A stretch of 64,000 bases of DNA from the NCBI RefSeq assembly GCF_026343185.1, contig NZ_JAPEMA010000001.1:4712001-4776000 (forward strand), given 5' to 3'. This DNA is from Streptomyces sp. NBC_00091. GTDB taxonomy: Bacteria; Actinomycetota; Actinomycetes; Streptomycetales; Streptomycetaceae. Of the stretch, positions 17,789 through 25,529 are shown in pieces (the first letter of the stretch is position 1; each line of letters begins with the position of its first letter). The notes beneath the pieces were generated by a model. It was given only the letters and a program-made list of their open reading frames with translations. It did not search any database and was not told where the DNA came from. Both the position numbers and the translations under genes were made by a program.

Positions 17789-20428
17789 TCAGGTCGCCAG
17801 TTCCGCCACCAGGTCCCCGGCGCTCACCGAGGAGAAGGATCCGGCCACTTCGGCGGGCCCGGGGAAGAGCCGGTACGCCGTCCCCGACGCCCCGGACGGA
17901 GCCGCGCCCCCGTACACCGTCGCCAGGAAGACCCGCTTGCCCGCCGCCACTTCGGCGGCGGCCGCGTCGGCGTCCTCGCGCGGCAGCCGGGCCTGCGGCG
18001 GCTCCAGCGCCGCGACCCGGGCGGCGAAACCGGCCACCGGCTCGTCCTCCCCGGCCCGGTACAGCCACAGCTCGTCGGTCAGCCCCGTACGGGGTGCCCG
18101 GCGTACGACGGCCACTTCGCGGGAGCGGGCCGCGGCCCGCCACACCGCCAGGTCCCACAGGGTCGTACGGGTCCCGGAGTCGAAGTGCTCCCACACGTCC
18201 CGGGCCACGGACGCCAGTCGCTCCCCGTGCGAGGCCACGCTCTGGAAGCCCCCCGACGCCGGCAGGTGGATGTCCGCCCACAGGGCCCGGCGGGCGGTGA
18301 GGTCCACGACCATCGGCATGCAGACCCGGGACTCGCCCGCCAGGTCGAAGCGCTGGCGCACGGTCCGCGGGTCGTACGAGGAACCGCGCGGGCCGTCCGC
18401 CGGCAGGGCCATGAAGCCGGCGAAGGCGTCCGGCAGCTCGTCGAAGGGCACGTTGTTGTAGCTGAAGACCAGCGGGACCGCGTAGACGTCCCCGCTCGAT
18501 GCGAGGGCGGCCAGGTCCAGGTCCACGTACTCGGTGGCGCCGTCCGGCGCGGGCGCCGAGGTGAGGTCACCCGAGTGGGTGGCGGCCCCGAGCGGCCCGT
18601 GCCGCAGGCTGGTGTAGTCGCACACGCCGGTGAACTTCCAGCCGGCGTCGAAGAAGGCGACGGACAGGTCCAGGTCGGTGCGGTCGCCCGCGGGCTGCAT
18701 CCAGTGCAGGAACAGCCGCAGCACCTCGCCCTCGGGCAGGGTCTGTGTACTGCCGCGCGGGACGGCCACCAGCGCCTTGGCGGCGGTGCGCTCGCCGAAG
18801 GGCACGGTCAGGTCCGCGAGTCCGGAGTCGAGGACGGCCAGCTCGTACGGTTCCCCCTCGGCGGCGCCGAACCGGCGCAGCACCTCGCCCTCCAGCCGGG
18901 CCACGACCGCCCCGACGAGGGGCGCCGGCAGCGGATCCCGTTCCTCCCACGCCACCTGGGCCCGCGCCACCTGGCCGCGCGGGAAGAACACCCGGCGCCC
19001 GCCCGCACGGTCCTCGGCGCGCGTCCGCAGCGCGCCGAGCGCGGACAGCAGGGGGCCCGCGCCCACCTTGGGAAGCCCCCGTTCGAGTGCCTGCTCCAGC
19101 TCGGGCAGCGGCTCCTCGCCCGGGTGCAGGCGCAGCAGGTGGTCGAGGCGGCGTACGAGTTCACCCGGGCGCTGCCCGGCGAGCGCGACGGCCGCCCCCG
19201 CGTCCCCCTCGGCGAGGGCCTGCTCCAGCCGGCCGGCCCAGGTGACGGGCCGGATCCGGTCCCCGTCCACGCGGACGGCCTCCGGGTGCGCGGCGGCCGT
19301 CTCCAGCAGCGCCGCACCGAGCCGTGTGGCGGCGGACACGGTGGTGCCCCGCAGCACGGCGAAGGCGAGCGCGGCCCGCGGGTGCCGGGCGTACCGCTCG
19401 AAGGGGTGCAGGGTCTCGGCGGCCCGCTTCCAGGCCACCGGGTGCCGCAGCAGGTCCTCGACCAGGTACTGGGGGTTCAACGCGTCGAGCACCGCGAGGA
19501 GTTCCCGGCGCAGCGGCCGGCCGGGGCTCGTGAACCGGGGGAGCGGCAGCAGGCCCGCGTCCCCGCGGGAGAGCACGGCGAGCAGCCGCAGCACGTCGGT
19601 GGCGGTGGTGAGCCGGGTGGCGAGCAGCGGACGGGCGGCGTCCTCGGTCCGCCAGTCGCCGAGCAGCGTGCCGAGGACCTGCGCCTTGGTCTCCCGTACG
19701 GGGATCTCCTCGGGGATCCAGCCGAGGTCCGCCGGGGCGGCGGGCAGCAGGAGGTCCAAGTCGTCACGGTCCTCGGGGGACAGCGGGGTCTGCCGGGCGA
19801 GCAGCGAGGCGACCACCCGGGCGCAGTCGTCCGCCAGGCCGGTGCCGAGCCGGAGCAGCCGCAGCGGGCCCGCCGGCGGATCCTCGTCCTTGAGTCCCGC
19901 CCGGGCGGCGCGGGCGGCCCGGCCGACGAGGCCCGGGCGCAGGAAGGGATCGGCGGCGTCGACGCGCCGGTGGCAGACCGGGCAGCCGGTGTAGTCGGCG
20001 CCGTCCCAGCAGGAGCGGCAGACGAGGTGCGCGCAGGGGGCGACGGGGTGGACCGTGCCGGTCTCGCCGCACAGCACGCACGGCTGCTCGGGTTCCTGGA
20101 GCAGCAGGGCGAAGACGCGGCTGACGTACCAGCGCTCGGTGTCGTGCGGGACCGAGAAGGGGAAGCGGCGGAAGAGCGGCTTGTGAGCCCGGTCGGCGCC
20201 CATCAGCTCGTCCACCAGCGCGAGCAGCCGCAGCCGCTCCTCGGCGAGGTCGGTCGGCGCGAGCACCGAAAGCGCCGCGTGCAGCTCCGGGCTCAGCGCG
20301 TGGCCGCGCTCCAGGAGCTCGCCCTCCAAGGGGCGCACCCCTTCGTGGCCGGGAGACGCGGCGGCCGGCGGCTGGTCGACGTAGACGGTCCGGAGCCGGC
20401 GCAGCAGGACGGACTCGATGGCAGACAC
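17789..20428 (-). CDS. RING-finger protein with TerD-like domain (MXAN_6230/SCO0854 type)
   Basis: An 879-residue soluble protein. Residues 117-152 contain a complete C3HC4 RING: C117-x2-C120-x11-C132-x-H134-x2-C137-x2-C140-x8-C149-x2-C152. A long helical Arg/Leu-rich middle (about 160-540) follows. A TerD-like beta-rich region (about 570-730) includes TDLDLSVAFFD and FTGVCDYTSL, then VYAVPLVFSYNNVPFDELP; TerD domains typically bind calcium. I recall a family named after MXAN_6230 and SCO0854 with this architecture. It probably acts in a tellurite-resistance-like stress or defence system. Ubiquitin-ligase activity is not shown. Confidence 0.88.
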   Translation of the reverse strand: MSAIESVLLRRLRTVYVDQPPAAASPGHEGVRPLEGELLERGHALSPELHAALSVLAPTDLAEERLRLLALVDELMGADRAHKPLFRRFPFSVPHDTERWYVSRVFALLLQEPEQPCVLCGETGTVHPVAPCAHLVCRSCWDGADYTGCPVCHRRVDAADPFLRPGLVGRAARAARAGLKDEDPPAGPLRLLRLGTGLADDCARVVASLLARQTPLSPEDRDDLDLLLPAAPADLGWIPEEIPVRETKAQVLGTLLGDWRTEDAARPLLATRLTTATDVLRLLAVLSRGDAGLLPLPRFTSPGRPLRRELLAVLDALNPQYLVEDLLRHPVAWKRAAETLHPFERYARHPRAALAFAVLRGTTVSAATRLGAALLETAAAHPEAVRVDGDRIRPVTWAGRLEQALAEGDAGAAVALAGQRPGELVRRLDHLLRLHPGEEPLPELEQALERGLPKVGAGPLLSALGALRTRAEDRAGGRRVFFPRGQVARAQVAWEERDPLPAPLVGAVVARLEGEVLRRFGAAEGEPYELAVLDSGLADLTVPFGERTAAKALVAVPRGSTQTLPEGEVLRLFLHWMQPAGDRTDLDLSVAFFDAGWKFTGVCDYTSLRHGPLGAATHSGDLTSAPAPDGATEYVDLDLAALASSGDVYAVPLVFSYNNVPFDELPDAFAGFMALPADGPRGSSYDPRTVRQRFDLAGESRVCMPMVVDLTARRALWADIHLPASGGFQSVASHGERLASVARDVWEHFDSGTRTTLWDLAVWRAAARSREVAVVRRAPRTGLTDELWLYRAGEDEPVAGFAARVAALEPPQARLPREDADAAAAEVAAGKRVFLATVYGGAAPSGASGTAYRLFPGPAEVAGSFSSVSAGDLVAELAT

Positions 20429-20571
20429 GGGTGAACTCCCCTTCCGGGAACGACAAAGCGGGGGCGGAGAGTGGGCGCGCGGATTCGTTGGAGGAGTGAG
20501 AAGGATGCACGCCGCGGAGCCGCCCCCGCGCGACCGATCCCATCACGGGCCCCCGCGCCGGGGCAAACCGA

Positions 20572-21195
20572 TTACCCGACCGGTCTCAGCAGGGCCTCCG
20601 TCAGGGCCCGCACCGACAGCAGGAACAGCCGCTCCGGGTCCGCCGGGCGGGCCAGGGCCCGGGCGAGCGCCGGGTCGCCGGGGGCGGCGTCCGGGTCCCA
20701 CAGCTCGCCCTCGCCCGGCGACTGGGCGGGGGAGCGCTCGCGGTTGCGCTCGACGAGCAGGAAGCCGACGATCTGGAACTGGATCGCGCGCACCGCGTCG
20801 GCGGCCCGCGCCCCCCGCAGCCCGGCGGCGTGCACCTCGTCGACCAGGGCCCGCTGGGCGGGCAGGAACATCCGCTCGGTCAGCCCGCGTTCGTGGACCA
20901 TCGCGATCAGGTGCGGGCGCTCGCGCAGTTCGCGCCGCAGGATCCGGGCCACCGACAGGATCCGCTCGGCGGGGGCGCGGCCGGCCGGCCGGATGGCGCC
21001 CATCTCCTCCACGGTCCGCTCCACGAGGGCGTCGAGCAGCTGCTCGCGGTTGCCGACGTGCCAGTAGATGGAGGTCACCGCCGTGCCCAGCTCGGCGGCG
21101 AGCCCCCGCATGGTGAGGGCGGCCGGCCCGTGCCGCCTGACCAGGGCGGCGGCCACTTCCAGCACCTCCTCGCGGGTCAGCGCGCTTCTGCCCAT
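20572..21195 (-). CDS. TetR family transcriptional regulator
   Basis: A 207-residue repressor-type protein. Residues about 5-50 form the TetR HTH (LTREEVLEVAAALVRRHGPAALTMRGLAAELGTAVTSIYWHVGNREQLLDALVERTV). The C-terminal ligand domain is divergent. ATG 21195 is chosen; a GTG four codons earlier is possible. It is divergent from the acetoacetate decarboxylase operon, and a perfect palindrome at 21268-21282 lies between them, so it probably represses that operon until an acyl or ring metabolite is bound. Confidence 0.9.
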   Translation of the reverse strand: MGRSALTREEVLEVAAALVRRHGPAALTMRGLAAELGTAVTSIYWHVGNREQLLDALVERTVEEMGAIRPAGRAPAERILSVARILRRELRERPHLIAMVHERGLTERMFLPAQRALVDEVHAAGLRGARAADAVRAIQFQIVGFLLVERNRERSPAQSPGEGELWDPDAAPGDPALARALARPADPERLFLLSVRALTEALLRPVG

Positions 21196-21267
21196 GGATC
21201 CGGCCACCCATCTGTCGATCCGTCAGTTCTCTTGTGTGCAGGGGTCTTTACCCTTCATCGGTGGCGG

Positions 21268-21282
21268 TGTAACTGTGTTACA
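21268..21282. promoter_or_regulatory. Palindromic operator for the TetR regulator
   Basis: TGTAACTGTGTTACA is a perfect 6-3-6 inverted repeat, typical of TetR-family operators in actinobacteria. It lies 73 bases from the TetR start and 27 bases before the first gene of the divergent operon, where it could cover that promoter. Confidence 0.72.
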
Positions 21283-21308
21283 GAACCGAACGAGAGGTGG
21301 TGCGAGAC

Positions 21309-22106
21309 ATGGCACGCGTACGGTACGGAGCGCGGACCGAGGCCGAGATCGCGGCGTCGCGCGAGAAGAGTTCCAAGCTCCCCGACATCTGGTCCACCGG
21401 AGTCGTCGCCGTCTGGGAGAGCGATCCCGACGTGGTCGCGGCGGTCCTGCCCCCGCCGCTCAAGCCCGCCGAACGGCCCCTCGTACGGGCCAACATCAGC
21501 AAGGTCGACCTGCCCGGCTACCCGCTCGGCGCCGGCTCGGTGGCCGTCGCCGCCCGGCACGCCGGGGTCGAGGGCTGGTACCCGCTGGTCATGCCGATGA
21601 CCCACGAGCGCGCCCTGATCGGCGGCCGCGAGGTCTTCGGCGAACCGAAGAAGCTGGGCGAGGTCACCGTCGAGCGCGAGGGGCTCGTCGTACGGGCCGC
21701 CCTCGCCCGGCACGGGATCGCCTTCGTGGAGGTCCGCGGGGCCGTCGACCGCGAGCTGCCGCTGCCGGGGCCGGCGGTGAAGACCGACTTCTACTTCAAG
21801 TTCCTCCCGGCGGTGGACGGCTCGGGCCTGGACGCCGACCCGGTGCTCGTGCACTGCACGCGCAACGAGAAGGTCCGCAAGCTGGAGCACATCACCGGTG
21901 ACGTGGTGCTCCGCGAGTCGATGTTCGACCCCGTCGCCGACCTCCCCGTACGCCGCCTCGTGGAGCTCACCATCGGCGAGAAGACCACCGACCAGAAGGG
22001 CCGGGTCGTCGAGCGGGTCAGCGCCCAGGCCCTGCTCCCGTACATCCACCAGCGCTACGACGACCCGCTCCAGATCCTCGACGGCCCGCCCGAGGGGAGT
22101 GTGTGA
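21309..22106 (+). CDS. Acetoacetate decarboxylase family protein
   Basis: A 265-residue protein of the ADC-like fold. Visible features are LPPPLKPAERPLVRANISKVDLPGYPLGAGSVAVAARHAGVEGWYPLVMPMTHERALIGGREVFGEPKKLGEV; the FGEPKK segment contains the Schiff-base lysine region. Family members decarboxylate beta-keto acids or act as lactonases or aldolases. ATG 21309 has GAGAGGTG nine bases upstream. It is first in a four-gene operon with an SDR and two amidohydrolases. Confidence 0.86.
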   Translation: MARVRYGARTEAEIAASREKSSKLPDIWSTGVVAVWESDPDVVAAVLPPPLKPAERPLVRANISKVDLPGYPLGAGSVAVAARHAGVEGWYPLVMPMTHERALIGGREVFGEPKKLGEVTVEREGLVVRAALARHGIAFVEVRGAVDRELPLPGPAVKTDFYFKFLPAVDGSGLDADPVLVHCTRNEKVRKLEHITGDVVLRESMFDPVADLPVRRLVELTIGEKTTDQKGRVVERVSAQALLPYIHQRYDDPLQILDGPPEGSV

Positions 22107-22107
22107 C

Positions 22108-22992
22108 ATGCGGCTCGAAGCAGGACAGGTGGCCGTGGTCACCGGCGCCGCGAGCGGGATCGGCCTCGCCATGGCCCGCCGCTTCGCCGCCGAGGGGCTC
22201 AAGGTGGTCCTCGCCGACGTGGAGGAGGCCGCCCTGCGCAAGGCCGCCGACGAACTCGCCGCGGACGGGGCCGGGGTGCTCGCCCGGACCGTCGACGTCA
22301 GCGAGCGCGACTCCGTGCTCTCCCTCGCCGACGCCGCCTACGACGCCTTCGGCGCCGTGCACGTGCTGTGCAACAACGCGGGCGTCGGATCCGGAGCCGA
22401 GGGCCGGATGTGGGAGCACGAGCCCAACGACTGGAAGTGGGCCTTCTCCGTCAACGTCTGGGGCGTCTTCCACGGCATCCAGGCCTTCGTCCCCCGCATG
22501 ATCGCGGCCGGTACCCCCGGGCACGTGGTCAACACCTCCTCCGGCGACGGCGGCATCGCCCCCCTGCCCACCGCCTCCGTGTACGCCGTCACCAAGGCGG
22601 CCGTGGTCACCATGACCGAGTCCCTGTACGCCCACCTCCGGGCGGAGGGCGCGGCCGTCGGCGCCTCCGTCCTCTTCCCCGGACCGCACATGCTGCGCAC
22701 CGGCCTGTGGGAGTCGCACCGCAACCGGCCCGGGCGCTACGCGAAGGAGCGCCCGCGCAGGTCCCCGTACCGCAGCCTCGACCAGTACGAGGCCGCCATG
22801 AAGCAGGCCGGCCACGAGGTGGAGTTCACCCCGGTCGAGGAGGTCGCGGAGCACGTCGTCGACGGCATCCGCGCCGACCGCTTCTGGATGCTGCCGGCGA
22901 GCGAGCACAGCGACCGGCAGATCCGCGCCCGGTCGCGGTCGATGCTCGACCGCGCCAACCCCGCCTACCTCGAACACTTCATCCTCGACTGA
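22108..22992 (+). CDS. SDR family oxidoreductase
   Basis: A 294-residue classical short-chain dehydrogenase. It has VVTGAASGIGLAMARRF (residues 10-26), NNAGVGSGAE near 90, NTSS with catalytic Ser near 142, and SVYAVTKAAV (the YxxxK). Asp after VVLAD suggests NAD preference. A C-terminal extension (about 230-294) rich in Arg distinguishes it from FabG. It begins one base after the decarboxylase stop and is 11 bases from the next gene, so it belongs to the same operon. Likely oxidises a hydroxyl intermediate in the pathway. Confidence 0.9.
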   Translation: MRLEAGQVAVVTGAASGIGLAMARRFAAEGLKVVLADVEEAALRKAADELAADGAGVLARTVDVSERDSVLSLADAAYDAFGAVHVLCNNAGVGSGAEGRMWEHEPNDWKWAFSVNVWGVFHGIQAFVPRMIAAGTPGHVVNTSSGDGGIAPLPTASVYAVTKAAVVTMTESLYAHLRAEGAAVGASVLFPGPHMLRTGLWESHRNRPGRYAKERPRRSPYRSLDQYEAAMKQAGHEVEFTPVEEVAEHVVDGIRADRFWMLPASEHSDRQIRARSRSMLDRANPAYLEHFILD

Positions 22993-23003
22993 GGAGCCCC
23001 GCA

Positions 23004-24290
23004 GTGAACGCGTACGAAGACCCGTACCTGATCATCTCCTCCGACTGCCACGCGGGACTGCCCACCGAGCGGTACCGCCCCTACCTCGACTCCCGCTTCC
23101 ACCCCCAGTTCGACGAGTTCCTCGGCCAGCGCGACGCCCGCCGCGAGGAGGCCACCCGGCTCGGCGTGCGCAACGAGGCCTTCGCCGAGAAGTGGTTCCA
23201 CGACCACGAGGAAGGCCTCAAGGGCGGCTGGGACACCACGCAGCGGCTCAAGGAACTCGACGGCGACGGAGTGGCCGCCGAGGTCGTCTTCCCCGACGCG
23301 GACGCCGTCGACAGCCAGACGGCCGCCCCCTTCGGGGTGGGCCTCGGCCTGTCCGGCGACCAGGACCCCGAGCTGGGCATGGCGGGGGCGCAGGCCCACA
23401 ACCGCTGGCTGGCGGAGTTCGTCTCGCAGAATCCCGAACGGCACTGCGGGGTCGCCCTCCTCCCCATCACCGGCGAGCCGGACAAGGTGGTCGCGGAGAT
23501 CCACCGGGCCAAGGAGTCCGGCCTCGGCGCCCTGATGATCCCCTCCATGTGGGTGGACCAGGCCCCCTACCACGACCGCCGCTACGACCCGGTGTGGGCG
23601 GCGGCGGCCGAGACGGCGATGCCGATCGTCACCCACTCCGGGGCCGCGCCCCGCCACGAGTACGGGAACCACCTGGGCATCTACGTCTCCGAGGTCACCT
23701 GGTGGCCGGCCCGCCCGCTGTGGTTCCTGCTCTGGTCCGGCGTCTTCGAGCGCCACCCGGGCCTCAGGTTCGGCGTGGCGGAATCCGGCTGCTGGTGGCT
23801 GCCGAACCAGCTCTGGTTCATGGACCGCCTCTACCTCGGCGCGCACGGGGGCAAGAAGCTCTCCCCCTTCGCGGAGCTGAAGCGCCCGCCGAGCGAGTAC
23901 CTGGACCGGCAGGTCTTCATCTGCGCCACCAACACCAAGCGGCGCGAACTGGCCCAGCGCTACGAGATCGGCGTGGACAACATCCTGTGGGGCTCGGACT
24001 TCCCGCACCCCGAGGGCACCTGGCCGAACACCCGCAACTGGCTGAAGAACACCTTCCACGACATCCCGGTCGCCGAGACCCGCCGCATGCTGGGCCTCGC
24101 CGCCGCCGAGGTGTTCGGCTTCGACACGGCCGCGCTCGCCCCGATCGCCCGCCGGATCGGCCCCACCCCGGCCGAGCTCGGCCAGTCCCCGGACCAGGCC
24201 GCGGTCGAGGCCTCCTGGGCCCGCTCCCGCGAGGTGGGCCGCCACTGGCTGACCGACCACGACTTCCCGGTCCTCGGGGTCTCCTCATGA
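23004..24290 (+). CDS. Amidohydrolase (Amidohydro_2 family) A
   Basis: A 428-residue TIM-barrel metal-dependent hydrolase or decarboxylase. The N-terminus has YLIISSDCHAGLPTERY in place of the HxH motif, typical of the ACMSD-like branch. Later landmarks are VTHSGAAPRHEYG (metal His) and WGSDFPHPEGTWPNT (metal Asp). GTG 23004 follows GAGGAG. Its stop overlaps the next ATG (ATGA). Paralogous to the following gene. Decarboxylation or C-C hydrolysis of a ring-derived acid is likely; the substrate is unknown. Confidence 0.87.
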   Translation: MNAYEDPYLIISSDCHAGLPTERYRPYLDSRFHPQFDEFLGQRDARREEATRLGVRNEAFAEKWFHDHEEGLKGGWDTTQRLKELDGDGVAAEVVFPDADAVDSQTAAPFGVGLGLSGDQDPELGMAGAQAHNRWLAEFVSQNPERHCGVALLPITGEPDKVVAEIHRAKESGLGALMIPSMWVDQAPYHDRRYDPVWAAAAETAMPIVTHSGAAPRHEYGNHLGIYVSEVTWWPARPLWFLLWSGVFERHPGLRFGVAESGCWWLPNQLWFMDRLYLGAHGGKKLSPFAELKRPPSEYLDRQVFICATNTKRRELAQRYEIGVDNILWGSDFPHPEGTWPNTRNWLKNTFHDIPVAETRRMLGLAAAEVFGFDTAALAPIARRIGPTPAELGQSPDQAAVEASWARSREVGRHWLTDHDFPVLGVSS

Positions 24291-25507
24291 CCGAAGACCG
24301 CTACACCGTCATCTCGGCCGACTGCCACGCGGGCGCCGACCTGCTCGACTACCGGCCGTACCTGGAGAAGCGCCACCACGAGGCCTTCGACGCGTGGGCC
24401 GCCACGTACGTGAACCCGTACGAGGACCTCCTCGCCGACACGGCGGACCTCAACTGGAACTCCCGGCGCCGGCTGGCGGAACTCGAAGCGGACGGCATCG
24501 TCGCGGAGGTCCTCTTCCCCAACACCATCCCGCCGTTCTTCCCCAAGGCCTCGCTGATGGCCCAGCCGCCCACGGCCGAGGAGTACGAGCTGCGCTGGGC
24601 CGGCCTCCAGGCGCACAACCGGTGGCTGGCCGACTTCTGCGCGGACGCGCCGGGGCGGCGGGCCGGGGTGGCGCAGATCCTCCTCAACGACGTGGACGCG
24701 GCGGTGGCGGAGATCCGCCGCACCAAGGCCGCGGGCCTCACAGGCGGCATTCTGCTGCCCGGCGTCCCACCGGGCTCACCGGTCCCCGAGCTGTACTCGG
24801 CCGCCTACGACCCGATCTGGGCGGTGTGCGCGGAACTGGACGTCCCGGTCAACCACCACGGCGGCTCGGCCTCGCCCCCGCTCGGGGACGAACCGGCGGC
24901 CCGGGCCGTCTTCATGGTGGAGACCACCTGGTTCTCGCACCGGGCCCTGTGGCACCTGATCTTCGGCGGGGCCTTCCGCCGCCACCCGGGCCTGAAGCTG
25001 GTCCTGACGGAACAGGGCTCCGGCTGGATCCCCGGGGTGCTGGAGATGCTGGACTACTACCACGGCCGCCTGGTCGCGGCGGCGTCCACGGCGGAGGCCA
25101 AGTTCGGCGCGGGCCTGGCCGAATCGATGGGCCGGGGCCCGAGCGAGGTGTGGCGGGACAACTGCTTCGTGGGGGCCAGCTTCATGCGCCCCCACGAGGT
25201 CCCGCTGCGGGAACGGATCGGCCTCGACAAGATCATGTGGGGCAGCGACTTCCCCCACGACGAGGGCACCACCCCGTACTCCCGGGAGGGCCTGCGCATC
25301 GCGTACGCGGGCCTGCCGCGCGAGGAGGTCGCCGCGATGGCCGGCGGCAACGCGGCCCGCGTCTACGGCTTCGACCTCGCGTTCCTGGACACCCTGGCCG
25401 CCAAACACGGCCCGCTGGTCTCGGAGATAGCCGAGCCCCTGACGCAGATCCCGCCGGAAGCCACCAGCCCGGCCTTCGCCCGAGGGGCGTCGGTCCGGGT
25501 CTGGTGA
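24287..25507 (+). CDS. Amidohydrolase (Amidohydro_2 family) B
   Basis: A 406-residue paralogue of the preceding gene, with YTVISADCHAGADLLDYRPYLEKR at the start, VNHHGGSASPPLGDEP in the middle and MWGSDFPHDEGTTPYSREGLR near the C-terminus. The paired enzymes may form a hetero-oligomer or act on successive intermediates. ATG 24287 overlaps the preceding stop. It ends the operon and is convergent with the NACHT gene 22 bases away. Confidence 0.87.
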   Translation: MTEDRYTVISADCHAGADLLDYRPYLEKRHHEAFDAWAATYVNPYEDLLADTADLNWNSRRRLAELEADGIVAEVLFPNTIPPFFPKASLMAQPPTAEEYELRWAGLQAHNRWLADFCADAPGRRAGVAQILLNDVDAAVAEIRRTKAAGLTGGILLPGVPPGSPVPELYSAAYDPIWAVCAELDVPVNHHGGSASPPLGDEPAARAVFMVETTWFSHRALWHLIFGGAFRRHPGLKLVLTEQGSGWIPGVLEMLDYYHGRLVAAASTAEAKFGAGLAESMGRGPSEVWRDNCFVGASFMRPHEVPLRERIGLDKIMWGSDFPHDEGTTPYSREGLRIAYAGLPREEVAAMAGGNAARVYGFDLAFLDTLAAKHGPLVSEIAEPLTQIPPEATSPAFARGASVRVW

Positions 25508-25529
25508 CGAGCGGCTCCCGCCGGGCGGA

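Noticed and set aside
16643..20434. A 1263-codon open frame antisense to the RING/TerD gene
   Set aside because: It is a high-GC shadow frame, with Arg/Gly/Pro/His-rich translation and no domain; the opposite strand carries clear RING and TerD motifs.
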